64,000 nucleotides of DNA, taken from positions 21,252-85,251 of the forward strand of contig JAPOSR010000007.1 of NCBI GenBank assembly GCA_026709625.1. The letters run 5' to 3'. Below, one piece after another: positions 26,857-36,049 of the stretch. The stretch is from Chloroflexota bacterium (lineage in GTDB: Bacteria > Chloroflexota > Anaerolineae > Aggregatilineales > Phototrophicaceae). How positions within the stretch are numbered: the stretch's first letter is position 1; each line of letters opens with the position of its first letter. Both the position numbers and the translations under genes were made by a program. The notes beneath the pieces are model-generated. The model worked only from the letters and a program-made list of their open reading frames with translations, was not told the origin of the DNA and did no database searches.

Positions 26857-28020
26857 CTACCCCTCCGGATACAGCAGATGCCGCGCCCGCAGCGCCTCGA
26901 ATGCGCGCAGATCGTCCTGCCAGCCAGCGATCAGTTCATCCACAGGCCGCCCCGCGTCGATCGCAAGCCGCAGATCATCACTGCCATAGAGCAGGTCAAT
27001 GGGCGGCGGCGCGCCGGCCTGCCATGCTTCGCGCCAGGCGAAGTCGTCCGCATAACGCATTTTGATCGCTTGCAGCACATGCAGCATGGCGGCGACCGGC
27101 TGGGCGGTTTCACGATCGAGCATGTAGATCTGCACGCCAGCGCAAAGCTCGTCTTGATGCTTGCTGAAGGTGGGCACGAAGTAGACAGGCCGAAAGCGCA
27201 GACCAGCCAAACCCAGCCCATTCAGCGCGGCAGCCAGCTCTTCGGCATGTATCCAGGGCGCGCCGAAGTACTCGAAAGGCTTGGTCGTGCCCCGCGCCTC
27301 GGACAGATTCGTGCCTTCGAGCAGGCAGGCACCGGGATACAGCAGCATAGCCTCTGGCGTGGGCAGGTTGGGCGATGAAGGCACAAAGGGCAGGCCGGTG
27401 TCGGCATAGGTCATATCCCGCCGCCAGCCGCGCATGGGCACCACGGTCAGGTCGCAGCCAATCTCCGCCGCGTTGACCAGTCGCGCCACCTCGCCTATCG
27501 TCATGCCATAACGAACCGGCAGCTCGAAGGGGCCGACAAAAGAGCGCCAGGCGCTGCGCAGGACAGGACCTTCGACGCGCGCGCCACCCAGAGGAGCCGG
27601 ACGATCTAGCAGGACAACTTCGCTGCCAGACTCCGCCGCCGCCCGCAGGACATTCAGCGCTGTCGCCAGATAGGTATAGAAGCGCGCGCCGCCATCGGGC
27701 AGGTCAATGAGAATGATATCGATGCCGCGCAGCATAGCGGGCGTGGGGGTATGCGTTTGTCCGTACAGGCTGTGCACCGGCAGATTCGTGAGCGGGTCGC
27801 GCGCGTTTTGCACCGGGCTGCCAGCCTGGGCGGCACCGCGCAAGCCGTGCTCGGGACCAAAGAGCGCGACCAGGTTGACAGCCGACTCAGCATGCAAACG
27901 CTCCCGGCTGCTGCGCAACTGGCTGTCGATGCTGCTAGGACAAGCCAAAAGCGCGGCTCGCTTGCCAGCAGCCAGGTCAAGACACTCGCGCAGAAAGACT
28001 TCGAGTCCCAGCATAACCAT
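26857..28020 (-). CDS. namZ: DUF1343 exo-beta-N-acetylmuramidase (NamZ-like)
   Basis: A 387-residue DUF1343 protein. Diagnostic blocks: ALFGPEHGLRGAAQAG, VHSLYGQ, ILIDLPDGGARFYTY, LLDRPAPLGG, and LEGTNLSEARGTTKPFEYFG. Family members remove terminal N-acetylmuramic acid from peptidoglycan fragments. There is no clear signal peptide, so it may act in the cytoplasm on imported muropeptides. It lies 13 bases after the SDR gene and in the same operon as a ribokinase-like sugar kinase. ATG at 28020 or the second ATG at 28014. Confidence 0.88.
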   Translation of the reverse strand: MVMLGLEVFLRECLDLAAGKRAALLACPSSIDSQLRSSRERLHAESAVNLVALFGPEHGLRGAAQAGSPVQNARDPLTNLPVHSLYGQTHTPTPAMLRGIDIILIDLPDGGARFYTYLATALNVLRAAAESGSEVVLLDRPAPLGGARVEGPVLRSAWRSFVGPFELPVRYGMTIGEVARLVNAAEIGCDLTVVPMRGWRRDMTYADTGLPFVPSSPNLPTPEAMLLYPGACLLEGTNLSEARGTTKPFEYFGAPWIHAEELAAALNGLGLAGLRFRPVYFVPTFSKHQDELCAGVQIYMLDRETAQPVAAMLHVLQAIKMRYADDFAWREAWQAGAPPPIDLLYGSDDLRLAIDAGRPVDELIAGWQDDLRAFEALRARHLLYPEG

Positions 28021-28033
28021 AGCGTTTGCGTCC

Positions 28034-28765
28034 TCAGGCTTCTTGATGCCGCGGCAGCATCACCAGCGTCCGCACAGTGACATGGCGCGGGCGGCTGAGC
28101 ATGAACAAACCCGCCGCCGCCACATCATCCGAGCGCAGCCAGCCGCCTTCCGCCACCGAAAGCCGTTCGATGTCTGCCGCGTCTTCATAACCCCACAGCT
28201 CGTTTGCCACTTTGCCTGGCGCCAACGACATGACGCGGATGCCAGCGCCCGCCAGTTGTCGCCGCAATGTGTTGACGATGGTTTCTATGGCGTGCTTGGT
28301 CGCGCCGTAGGCTGGTCCGCGATGCAGCTCGGCATGCCCGGCGATGGAACTGGTGACGAGAATATCGCCGCTGGACTGTCCGCGCATGATGGGAATGACG
28401 GCGTGGGCGCAGCGCAAGACCGCCTCGATGTTGATGCGCAGCATATCGCTGACAGCATTCATGTCATACTCGGCGAAGTCGCCTTGGATGAAGATGCCGG
28501 CATTGGCGCACAGCGCATCGACAGCGCCGAATCGCTCTTGGGCGCGCCGCACCATAGCCTCGATAGCGGCTGGCTGCAGCATATCGGCGCGAACCGCCAG
28601 CGTCTCGCCGGGCAATTCGTCCGCCAGCGCCTGCAATTTGTCCAATGAACGCGCCGCCAAGGTCAAACGACAGCCCGCCGCGGACAAGGCTCGCGCCAGA
28701 GCCGCGCCGATGCCACTGCTCGCGCCGGTGATGATGACGGCTTTGCCAGCGAGTTCACTGCTCAT
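28034..28765 (-). CDS. Short-chain dehydrogenase/reductase
   Basis: A 243-residue classical SDR: nucleotide loop ITGASSGIGAALARAL, CANAGIF, catalytic Ser in VTSSIAGH and Y-x-x-x-K in PAYGATKHAIE. NADP preference is suggested by the Arg in LAARSLDK. It starts three bases after the ribokinase stop and is followed by the NamZ gene, so the three form an operon for sugar or amino-sugar handling. Substrate unknown. Confidence 0.87.
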   Translation of the reverse strand: MSSELAGKAVIITGASSGIGAALARALSAAGCRLTLAARSLDKLQALADELPGETLAVRADMLQPAAIEAMVRRAQERFGAVDALCANAGIFIQGDFAEYDMNAVSDMLRINIEAVLRCAHAVIPIMRGQSSGDILVTSSIAGHAELHRGPAYGATKHAIETIVNTLRRQLAGAGIRVMSLAPGKVANELWGYEDAADIERLSVAEGGWLRSDDVAAAGLFMLSRPRHVTVRTLVMLPRHQEA

Positions 28766-28768
28766 GCG

Positions 28769-29674
28769 CTATTTCCCTGCCAGCAGCGCATCAACTTCGT
28801 GGCGATATGGCGTGCTGCGAGCGGTGCCGGGCTTGGTCACACACAGCGCCGCCGCCGCATTGGCGAAGCGCACAGCCTCGACCAGCGCAGCGCCCTCGGC
28901 CAATGCCACCGCCAGCCCAGCATTAAAGGCATCGCCCGCGCCAGTCGTATCCACCGCCTCCACGGCAAAGCTGCTCACAAGCGCCGTATCCGCGCGACTC
29001 ACGATTTGCGCGCCAGCCGCGCCCAGGGTAACCACCGCTGTCTGAGCATCGCGCGTCAGCAGAGAGCGCGCCGCCGCAACGACAGCCCCGGCGCCGCCCA
29101 GCGCTGCCAGCTCTGTCTGGTTGGGCGTGAGGTAATCGGCAAGCGTCAAAGTCGCGGCGGGCAAGGCGGCGGCCGGCGCGGGATTGAGAATCGTGGTTAG
29201 GCCGGCCGCCTTCGCCACCCGCAGCGCATAAGCCACCATGTCCAGGTTGATTTCTAGTTGCGCGATCAAGATGTCGGCATCAGCGATTTTTTCGCGCGCC
29301 GCGTCGATGTCGGCTGGCTGCACACGCAGATTCGCCCCCAGCACGACCACGATGCTGTTTTCGCCGCTGCTGTCGACCAGGATAGGCGCGACGCCGGTGG
29401 CGACTTCGTCATCCCGCGCCACATAGTCGCGGTTGACGCCTTCGGCATCCCAGATCTCATCAGCCAGCTCGGCAAAAACATCCTTGCCCAGCCGCCCGAT
29501 GAAAGTGACATCCGCGCCCAGCCGCGCCGCCGCGACCGCCTGGTTGCTGCCTTTGCCGCCCGCGCCGGTGACGAAGCGCTCGCCATGCACAGTCTCGCCA
29601 GGCCGTGGCATACGTTGCATATACGAGGTCAAGTCGGTGTTGAAACTGCCAACGACAACAATCTTGGCTGGCAT
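28769..29674 (-). CDS. rbsK: Ribokinase-like PfkB-family sugar kinase
   Basis: A 301-residue PfkB kinase with GSFNTDLTSYMQRMPRPGET, GGKGSNQAVAAARLGADVTF (substrate site), NPAPAAALP and EAVDTTGAGDAFNAGLAVAL (catalytic Asp and anion hole). These match ribokinase (D-ribose plus ATP to ribose 5-phosphate). GGAGGAG precedes the ATG. It heads the operon with SDR and NamZ. It could supply the kinase for the ribose-type transporter at 32775-36850, though another pentose is possible. Confidence 0.85.
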   Translation of the reverse strand: MPAKIVVVGSFNTDLTSYMQRMPRPGETVHGERFVTGAGGKGSNQAVAAARLGADVTFIGRLGKDVFAELADEIWDAEGVNRDYVARDDEVATGVAPILVDSSGENSIVVVLGANLRVQPADIDAAREKIADADILIAQLEINLDMVAYALRVAKAAGLTTILNPAPAAALPAATLTLADYLTPNQTELAALGGAGAVVAAARSLLTRDAQTAVVTLGAAGAQIVSRADTALVSSFAVEAVDTTGAGDAFNAGLAVALAEGAALVEAVRFANAAAALCVTKPGTARSTPYRHEVDALLAGK

Positions 29675-29756
29675 GCGCTCCTCCCTGTTTCACTGGCAGG
29701 AGATATTGTAACCGCAGAGGGCGCAGAAGTAGAATCAAGAAAGGAATCGAGAGCGC

Positions 29757-29833
29757 TGATTTTGGTGGGTACGCGTTGCTTTGCCCTTCTCCAAAAACAA
29801 TGAGGGAGGAGCTTACCTGCTGGGCAAACGCTG
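29757..29833. repeat. MITE-like palindromic repeat, inverted partial copy
   Basis: GATTTTGGTGGGTACGCG then TTGCTTTGCCC is the reverse complement of the closing end of the elements at 24941-25098 and 32491-32625. The following AAAAACAATGAGGGAGGAGC matches their inner hairpin arm in degenerate form. Only one half is recognisable. The remainder of 29675-29933 shows no gene. Confidence 0.6.
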
Positions 29834-29933
29834 GATCTTGACGAGCGCGATATGAAGGCGCGCCATGCGAATATCGAGTAGCGGCTCTGGCGCGGCTTGA
29901 TGCGCCTTGCCAGTTTGCCCGCGCGCTTTTAGA

Positions 29934-31418
29934 ATGCCGACGATGATTTCGCTGCTGACTTCGCTTTATGTGCTTTGCGCGTTGGCGCTGGGCTTGTATA
30001 CAGCTGGGCAAGCGCTGCTCTTGTGGCGCTACTGGCGGACTCGCGCCGCGGCGCCCGCCGTTCCAGCTGCCCTGCCCGATGCCGCTCTGCCAGCTATCAC
30101 CATTCAGCTGCCGCTGTATAACGAAGCCAATGTCGCCCTGCGCTTGCTTGACGCCATTGCCGCTCTTGACTACCCGCGTGACAAGCTGTTGATCCAGGCG
30201 CTGGATGACTCGACCGACCGGACTGTTCAACTGGTTGCGCAGAAGCTGGCCGCGCTGGAAGCAGCTGGTTTTCGCGTTCAGCACATCCAACGAGCCGCGC
30301 GCGCCGGCTTCAAAGCGGGCGCATTGGCGCATGGACTGGGGCACACGGCGGATAACTACATCGCCATTTTCGATGCCGACTTTATCCCGCCGCCCGACTT
30401 TTTGCGCCGCACCTTGCCGCACCTGGCGGCCGACCCCAGGCTGGGCATTGTGCAAAGCCGCTGGGGACATCTCAATGCCGAAGAAAACAGCCTGACGCGC
30501 GCGCAGAAGCTGAGCATCGACACGCACTTTGTGGTGGAACAGGCGGCGCGCAACCGCAGCGGCTGGCTGGTGCCGTTTAATGGCACGGGCGGCATCTGGC
30601 GGCGGCGCTGCATCGAAGCAGCTGGCGGCTGGTCGGCCGATACGCTCACCGAAGACCTCGACCTGAGCTATCGCGCCCAGATAGCCGGCTGGACTTCGCT
30701 CTTCTTGCCAGATGTCGAAGTGCCGGGCGAGATCCCGCCGCAGCTGGCCGCCTACAAACAGCAGCAGGCGCGCTGGGCAAGTGGCAATACGCAATGCCTG
30801 CTCAAGCTGGCGCGGCCGCTGCTGGCCGCCGACTTGAGCGTCACGCAGAAGGTCATGGCAGTGCAGCATTTATGCCAATACCTGCCGCCGCTGTGGATGC
30901 TGCTGCTGTTGCTGCTGACGCCGCCCTTGCTGCTGGCGGATGCGCTGGGCGGGTTGCCGCTGGCACCGCTGGGACTGCTGGCGCTGGCGCCGCCGTTGAT
31001 GTATGCCGTCGGGCAAATGCGCCTGTATGAGGACTGGCTGCGTGGTTTGAGCGCCTTTCCAGCGCTGCTGCTGCTGGGCAGCGGCATGTCGCTTTGCAGC
31101 AGCCTGGCTGTGCTGGGCGCGTTGTTGGGCCGGCGCGGCGACTTCCAGCGCACGCCCAAATTCGCGCGAGATTGGGCGCAAAATGCCTATGCGCTTGCGC
31201 TCTCGCCCATGCTGTGGCTGGAACTGGCGCTGATGCTCTATGCGCTGTGGGCGGCGGCGCTGGCTTGGGAATTGCAGCCACAGCTGATGCCCTACCTGCT
31301 GGTCTATGCGCTGTCCTTTGCGGCGGTCGCCGGCTGGAGCCTGCGCGAGGCGGCTGTGCGCCTGCTGTCAAGCTCCCGCCCTCCACGTCCCTCAGCTCCC
31401 GCCAAAAGCCGCCCCTAG
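29934..31418 (+). CDS. Processive family 2 glycosyltransferase (cellulose synthase-like)
   Basis: A membrane glycosyltransferase of 494 residues. An N-terminal membrane helix precedes a GT2 domain with TIQLPLYNEANVA, ALDDSTD, AIFDADFIPP, TLTEDLDLSYRAQ and QQQARW, the D, DxD, ED and QxxRW set of processive enzymes. Four or more hydrophobic helices follow (LPPLWMLLLLLLTPPLLLAD and others). It probably makes a beta-linked polysaccharide or glucomannan-like chain at the membrane. ATG at 29934, with a second in-frame ATG at 29943 at the helix start; an upstream TTG is less likely. It stands alone with no cyclic-di-GMP or export partners nearby. Confidence 0.85.
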   Translation: MPTMISLLTSLYVLCALALGLYTAGQALLLWRYWRTRAAAPAVPAALPDAALPAITIQLPLYNEANVALRLLDAIAALDYPRDKLLIQALDDSTDRTVQLVAQKLAALEAAGFRVQHIQRAARAGFKAGALAHGLGHTADNYIAIFDADFIPPPDFLRRTLPHLAADPRLGIVQSRWGHLNAEENSLTRAQKLSIDTHFVVEQAARNRSGWLVPFNGTGGIWRRRCIEAAGGWSADTLTEDLDLSYRAQIAGWTSLFLPDVEVPGEIPPQLAAYKQQQARWASGNTQCLLKLARPLLAADLSVTQKVMAVQHLCQYLPPLWMLLLLLLTPPLLLADALGGLPLAPLGLLALAPPLMYAVGQMRLYEDWLRGLSAFPALLLLGSGMSLCSSLAVLGALLGRRGDFQRTPKFARDWAQNAYALALSPMLWLELALMLYALWAAALAWELQPQLMPYLLVYALSFAAVAGWSLREAAVRLLSSSRPPRPSAPAKSRP

Positions 31419-31521
31419 GCGCGCCCGCGAACCCATCGGCAAATCAGCGGGAAGCGCAATCTGCTGAGTTGCGATTTGACGGGCATCACGAGATGTCATC
31501 CCGGCGCTTGGCTTGTCGGCA

Positions 31522-32058
31522 TCACGGAGCGGCAAAGCGCTCCCAGCGCGTGAGGTCGCGCCAGGTAATGGGCTGCCAGGCGCGCATGCCAGGACGCGCA
31601 TTTTCGGCTTTATGGCCGATGCAGATAAACATCTCCGGCGAATAATGCGCGGGCAGATTGAGAATGACGCGCACAGCCTCTTTGCTGTAAGAAGTCACCG
31701 GCCCCGACGCCAAGCCCAGCGCATGCGCCGCCAGCATCATGGTTTGCGCCGCTGTGCCGATATCAATCAGCAGGGCGCGGTCCTGCGCGGGCAAGCGATG
31801 CTGCGCCACCACCTGCCAGTTCGTGCAGATCAAAATCAAAACTGGCGCGCGCTGAAACATGCCAGGCGCGACCAGCCGCAGTAGACGCCGCGTTTCGGCA
31901 TCTTCGATGACGATATAGCGGTTGGGACGCAGATTGCCGCCGCTGGGCGCCCAGCGAGCCGCCTCCAGAATGGCTTCGATCTGCCGGCGTTCGACTGCTT
32001 CGCCGCTCATTTCGCGCACGACTCGGCGAGTTTTAATGTTGCGCAGCGCCTCGTTCAT
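31522..32058 (-). CDS. Nitroreductase-family flavoprotein
   Basis: A 178-residue nitroreductase: TRRVVREMSGEAVERRQIEA (FMN-phosphate Arg residues), WAPSGGNLRPNRYIVI, DIGTAAQTMMLAAHALGLAS and MFICIGHKAE. It would use FMN and NAD(P)H to reduce nitro, quinone or flavin substrates. ATG at 32058 overlaps the TGA of the upstream small gene as ATGA, so the two are translationally coupled. Confidence 0.85.
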   Translation of the reverse strand: MNEALRNIKTRRVVREMSGEAVERRQIEAILEAARWAPSGGNLRPNRYIVIEDAETRRLLRLVAPGMFQRAPVLILICTNWQVVAQHRLPAQDRALLIDIGTAAQTMMLAAHALGLASGPVTSYSKEAVRVILNLPAHYSPEMFICIGHKAENARPGMRAWQPITWRDLTRWERFAAP

Positions 32059-32375
32059 GCCTCGTCCCCCAGCGGGCTGTGCCGCAGCAAACATTCCGCC
32101 ACCGCCCGACACAAGGCATCCAGTCCCTCGGTATAGGCTTCCACATCCGACATCAGCATGTGCATGTCGGGGATGCGCTCGCTATTGCCTTGCAGAAAGC
32201 CGCGTGATTTCTGCGAGCTGCGCGCGGCGATTAGGCTGCTCAGACGCTCGGCCGCGGTCAACAGGCGCAGCGGACCATAATGCGCTGGCTCGTCCATTTG
32301 GATGCGCGCCGAGGTGATGAGCAGCGCCAGCAGTTCAATGGCTTCGTCTTCTTTCAGCACCCAGTTCGGCTGCAC
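32055..32375 (-). CDS. Small DUF6092-like protein
   Basis: A 106-residue helical protein with VLKEDEAIELLALLITSARI and DEPAHYGPLRLLTAAERL, which I associate with DUF6092 (function unknown). The GTG at 32375 has AGGAG exactly six bases upstream, so I prefer it to the ATG at 32408, which lacks a ribosome-binding site. It is coupled by a four-base overlap to the nitroreductase. Confidence 0.6.
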   Translation of the reverse strand: MQPNWVLKEDEAIELLALLITSARIQMDEPAHYGPLRLLTAAERLSSLIAARSSQKSRGFLQGNSERIPDMHMLMSDVEAYTEGLDALCRAVAECLLRHSPLGDEA

Positions 32376-32490
32376 AGGCTGCTCCTCTCTTCGCGGCGAG
32401 TTTAACATTGCGCGATTATGGCACAGCAATCGCCCGCTGGGCAACGCATCATCTTTGACAGGAGCGCGTCCGCAAAACATTGAGAGTGCT

Positions 32491-32625
32491 AGTTGCGTGG
32501 ACATAGCAACCAAGCCCCAGAACGAGGGGAGGGGAGTCTTTTCCTGCGCTTCCTCAGCATGGCAGCCCCTCCCTCACTTTGGGAGAGGGGTGGGGGCAAA
32601 GCAACGCCTACCCACAAAAATCACC
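32491..32625. repeat. MITE-like palindromic repeat, copy B
   Basis: A 135-base element in the gap 32376-32774. It opens AGTTGCGTGGACATAGCAACC and closes GCAAAGCAACGCCTACCCAC then AAAAATCACC, sharing both ends with copy A at 24941-25098. Inner C/G hairpins (CCCCTCCCT with GGGAGAGGGG) match in type. The rest of the gap holds the promoter at 32647-32674 and nothing else that I see. Confidence 0.65.
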
Positions 32626-32646
32626 CCTACCAAAACATTTGATAAT

Positions 32647-32674
32647 TTGTAATTCAGCGAAGACACGATATAAT
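32647..32674 (+). promoter_or_regulatory. Promoter of the ribose-type ABC operon
   Basis: TTGTAA (32647-32652), 16-base spacer, TATAAT (32669-32674). It lies about 100 bases before the binding-protein start, leaving a leader of roughly 95 bases. The -10 is perfect consensus; the region is AT-rich. Confidence 0.55.
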
Positions 32675-32774
32675 TCGCATACTGTGTGGGACGCTCGCAG
32701 TTTATACTTGGTCTCTACAGGCATATTGCCTGGGGCATTTTGCACATTCGCTAAGTTTCAAGAGGAGAAACGCA

Positions 32775-33761
32775 ATGAAAAAGTTACTTCGTACAATTCC
32801 GGCGCTGCTTTTGGCGCTGGGCATCATGATCGCCGCGATTGGTGGCGTTGGCGCGCAAGACCAACTCACCTTCAGCATTGTGTCGCACGGTGGCGTCGGC
32901 AATCCGTTCTGGATCGTCGTCATCAAGGGCATGGAAGACGCCTGCGCCCTGCTGGACGCGGACTGCGCTTGGTTGTCCGACCCCGTTGACAACATCGACG
33001 ACATGGCTGGCTATTGGGATGACGCCTTGGCCCGCAACAACGACGGCATCGGCACGACTGTGCCAAATCCGGAAGTCATCCGCGATGGTGTGAACCGCGC
33101 CGCCGAAGAGGGCATCCCGGTCATCGTATTGAATACCGCCGACCCCAATGCCGGCACCATGGACGCGCTGCCGACCCTGTTCTACATCGGCGCGAACGAA
33201 TTCCTGGGCGGCCGTTCCAACGCCAATGCTGTCCTGGATGCCGCTGACGCTGCTGGCGTCGAGATCACCGGTGGCGTTTGCCCGATTCAAGAAGTTGGCC
33301 ACAGTGGCTTGGAAGCCCGCTGCGCCGGCGTCCGTTCGGTCTTTGATGAAGCTGGCATCCCGCTGGATCAGCTGACCATCAACAACGATGTGACAGCCTC
33401 CGCCGGCATCCTGGCTGATTACTTCAGCGCCAACCCAGACGCCAACGCCGCCTTCATGCTGGGTCCGAATCCCTCAAGCTCGTTGAATCTCTATATCCAA
33501 GAAGCTGGCGTCATGGCGGGCGAGATGTTTGCGACCACTCACGATACCAGCGCCGAGATCTACGAGATGATTCAGAGCGGCTACCTGATCCAAGCTATCG
33601 ACCAGCAGCCCTACCTGCAAGGTTTCGAGACCATCATGTGGCTCTACCTGAACAGCCAGTTTGCGCTCGCCCCAGGCGGCGACATTCTGACCGGCCCCGG
33701 CGTCATCGACAGCAGCAATGTTGATGCCATCATCGACCTGACGGCGCGCGGCTATCGCTAG
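32775..33761 (+). CDS. Ribose-type ABC transporter substrate-binding protein
   Basis: A 328-residue periplasmic-binding protein of the RbsB/LacI-like type 1 fold. A Sec signal MKKLLRTIPALLLALGIMIA to VGAQ leads the protein; GAGGAG precedes the ATG. SIVSHGGVGNPFWIVVIKGM is the usual first strand, and IPVIVLNTADPN and IGANEFLGGRSNA line the pocket. It captures a pentose, rhizopine or related sugar. First gene of an operon with permease, single-domain ATPase and lipoprotein. A hairpin after the stop may keep its expression above that of the permease. Confidence 0.87.
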   Translation: MKKLLRTIPALLLALGIMIAAIGGVGAQDQLTFSIVSHGGVGNPFWIVVIKGMEDACALLDADCAWLSDPVDNIDDMAGYWDDALARNNDGIGTTVPNPEVIRDGVNRAAEEGIPVIVLNTADPNAGTMDALPTLFYIGANEFLGGRSNANAVLDAADAAGVEITGGVCPIQEVGHSGLEARCAGVRSVFDEAGIPLDQLTINNDVTASAGILADYFSANPDANAAFMLGPNPSSSLNLYIQEAGVMAGEMFATTHDTSAEIYEMIQSGYLIQAIDQQPYLQGFETIMWLYLNSQFALAPGGDILTGPGVIDSSNVDAIIDLTARGYR

Positions 33762-33779
33762 CCCGCAATCGGCAATCAC

Positions 33780-33814
33780 AATGGGTGGGGGGTTTGCGCT
33801 TCCCGCCCATTTTG
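33780..33814 (+). terminator. Attenuator-like hairpin after the binding-protein gene
   Basis: AATGGGTGGG (33780-33789) pairs with CCCGCCCATT (33802-33811) over ten bases with one G-U pair, followed by TTTGTCTCT. A partial terminator between binding protein and permease is common in ABC operons. Confidence 0.5.
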
Positions 33815-33916
33815 TCTCTCCAGGGTCGCGCAGGTTGGATCCGTTTAACAAATGAATGCGCCACGCTTGACGCATAGCGCCCTATAGAAATACAAGTTGC
33901 ATTCGAGAAAAAGCCT

Positions 33917-36037
33917 ATGATGCAAGCATATCTGGAAAACAAGCGAGAAGCCGCCACCGTCGGTTTACTCGTTACTTTTCTGAATTTCGGCTTCGCTATA
34001 TTGGGCGCTTTGGTCGCCTTTCTGGTCTTCTTTGGCTGGATGCCCTTTGGCGAACGGGCGAACATCTTGCGCAGCGACCTCAACAACATCGAAATAATTG
34101 TCACAATCGCCAGTTTGATTTATGCCGCGTGTTGCGCGCGCACGGGCTTTGGGCTGCTGCGGCGCGAAAAGTCTAGCCTGCGCTGGTCGCAATGGATGCT
34201 GTTTATCACCGTCATGATTGGCGGCGCTATTCTGCTCAGCGTCATTATTCCGGTTGGCTTGAAGTTTTCGCTCTTGCTGAGCCAAGATATCGACCTGCGC
34301 GCGGTCATCAACGATACCGCCGCGGTGAGCGAGCTGGCACCGATGGCTTTGATGGTTGGCGAAACGCTCATCGGCGTCAACCTGTTTCTCATCGCGCTTT
34401 TGGCGCTGCTGGCTTTGCTGGTCTTCATCATCCCCCCGCTGGATGCCCTGCGCCGCATCGATGGCATCCGTCTGATCGTGGCGCCGCCGCGCCGCTTAAT
34501 CGTCGCGTTTATGGTCTTGTTGACGATTGGCGTGGCCTGCGTTTTGATCGCCGGCGCATTTACTGTGCCGCTTTATCCCGGCATGACCACCATCCGTGAT
34601 GCCGAGAATCATCGACTGCTAGCGGGTTTGCTGTTCTTTTTGCCGGGCTTTGTTGGCTATCGGCTAGTGCGCCAGGTCGAAGAAGAATCGGATGAGCTGC
34701 GCCGCGCCATCGCCTTGACCCCCGGCAAGTTCATCCGCTCGGAATTGGCAAAGTCACCCAGCGCTGGCGCCATCATCGGTTTCATCGCCATTTTTATGGC
34801 CTTTACCATGGCCACCGATCTTTTCTTGGAACCGAGCTCGGTGGCGTCTTTTCTCAGCAATGTGGCGACCAAGGGCATCATCGCTATCGGCGTCACCTAT
34901 TTGATGATCTCCGGCGAGTTTGATTTGTCGGTCGGCTCGATCTTGGGCGTCACGGCGCTTTCTTTTATGAATTTTATGACGAATGGCGCGCCGGTGTTTG
35001 GCGTGATGGAGCCGATCCCAGCGGCTATGCTGGCAATCTTTGTCGCTTTTGTGCTGGGATCGATCAATGGCGTGCTGTTGATCACCACGCGCATACCATC
35101 CTTCATTGTCACGCTGGGCACATTGCTAGCCTTCCGCGCCATCACCTTGGTGGCTATCGCGGGTGGGCGCATCTTGCGCTACAGCGATCATCATGATGCG
35201 CTGCCTGTCATCGCCATCAGCAATCTGGTATTCATGGCGCTGGTTGTGATTGGCTTGCTGGTCGTTGCCTTCACCGCCTATCGGGTTCTGCCTGTTTGGT
35301 ATCGCCAAGCGGCGCATGCTTGGTCGATCCGCGAAGCCAATGGCGACTTTGGGACGACGGGCGCGCTCATACGCACGGGCGTATTTTTGCTCGCGCTCTT
35401 TGTGATCGTCATCGCTGTCATTTGGCTGGTGGCGGTATTCAGCTATCACAGCAGCGCGGGCGGCGGGCAGATGGTCGAGGTGGGTTACTTCGATCTGTTC
35501 AATGGCCGCGTACTCTCCATCGGCTCGGAAGGCGATTTCTTCCACATGCCGATACCGCGCAACGCCAATGTCCGCCTCGCCATCGTCTGGTGGTTCATAT
35601 TCGTGGCCATCTTCCATGTCATCCTGACCAACACTTCCTTCGGAAACAGCATATTCGCCACGGGCGGCAATGAAGGCGCAGCACGTGCCCAAGGCGTCAA
35701 TGTCGACCGCATCAAGCTACAGAATTTCGTGATTGTCGCTTTGCTCACCGGCATCGCAGCCATCTATGAGACGGCGCGAAACCCCGGCGTCGACCCCTTG
35801 AAAGGCACCGGCTGGGAGCTGGAAGTCATCGCCATGACGGTGATTGGCGGCGCGCTGCTGACTGGTGGCTATGGCAGCGTGGTCGGCTCGTTGCTGGGCG
35901 CGCTGATCTTTGGCATGCTGCAGACTGGTTTGGTGCTGGTTGGCATCGAATCGCGCCTTTTTGCCGGCACAATCGGCGTGATCATCATCGCGGCGGTCGT
36001 TTTGAACACGCTTGTCCGCGGCGGGCAGCGAAATTAG
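33917..36037 (+). CDS. Ribose/xylose-type ABC permease with a long extra N-terminal membrane region
   Basis: At 706 residues this is about twice the usual RbsC size (~320-350). The permease proper begins near residue 280 and has IGVTYLMISGEFDLSVGSI, GSINGVLLITTRIPSFIVTL, ATGGNEGAARAQGVNVDRIK and VIGGALLTGGYGSVVGSLLG, all family signatures. Ahead of it are about 270 residues with several membrane helices (FLNFGFAILGALVAFLVFFG; MLFITVMIGGAILLSVIIPV; FLIALLALLALLVFIIPPLD) that I cannot assign. A further ~130-residue insert with two helices (IRTGVFLLALFVIVIAVIWL) splits the permease. Flanked by its binding protein and ATPase. Confidence 0.83.
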   Translation: MMQAYLENKREAATVGLLVTFLNFGFAILGALVAFLVFFGWMPFGERANILRSDLNNIEIIVTIASLIYAACCARTGFGLLRREKSSLRWSQWMLFITVMIGGAILLSVIIPVGLKFSLLLSQDIDLRAVINDTAAVSELAPMALMVGETLIGVNLFLIALLALLALLVFIIPPLDALRRIDGIRLIVAPPRRLIVAFMVLLTIGVACVLIAGAFTVPLYPGMTTIRDAENHRLLAGLLFFLPGFVGYRLVRQVEEESDELRRAIALTPGKFIRSELAKSPSAGAIIGFIAIFMAFTMATDLFLEPSSVASFLSNVATKGIIAIGVTYLMISGEFDLSVGSILGVTALSFMNFMTNGAPVFGVMEPIPAAMLAIFVAFVLGSINGVLLITTRIPSFIVTLGTLLAFRAITLVAIAGGRILRYSDHHDALPVIAISNLVFMALVVIGLLVVAFTAYRVLPVWYRQAAHAWSIREANGDFGTTGALIRTGVFLLALFVIVIAVIWLVAVFSYHSSAGGGQMVEVGYFDLFNGRVLSIGSEGDFFHMPIPRNANVRLAIVWWFIFVAIFHVILTNTSFGNSIFATGGNEGAARAQGVNVDRIKLQNFVIVALLTGIAAIYETARNPGVDPLKGTGWELEVIAMTVIGGALLTGGYGSVVGSLLGALIFGMLQTGLVLVGIESRLFAGTIGVIIIAAVVLNTLVRGGQRN

Positions 36038-36049
36038 GGAGCCAACCTG

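Noticed and set aside
29460..30869. A 469-codon minus-strand frame
   Set aside because: Shadow of the glycosyltransferase and ribokinase genes; its sequence is low-complexity and unlike any protein family.
31419..31521. Short repeated GGCATCACG motifs between the glycosyltransferase and nitroreductase genes
   Set aside because: Only two imperfect copies; no stable hairpin or link to the other repeats.
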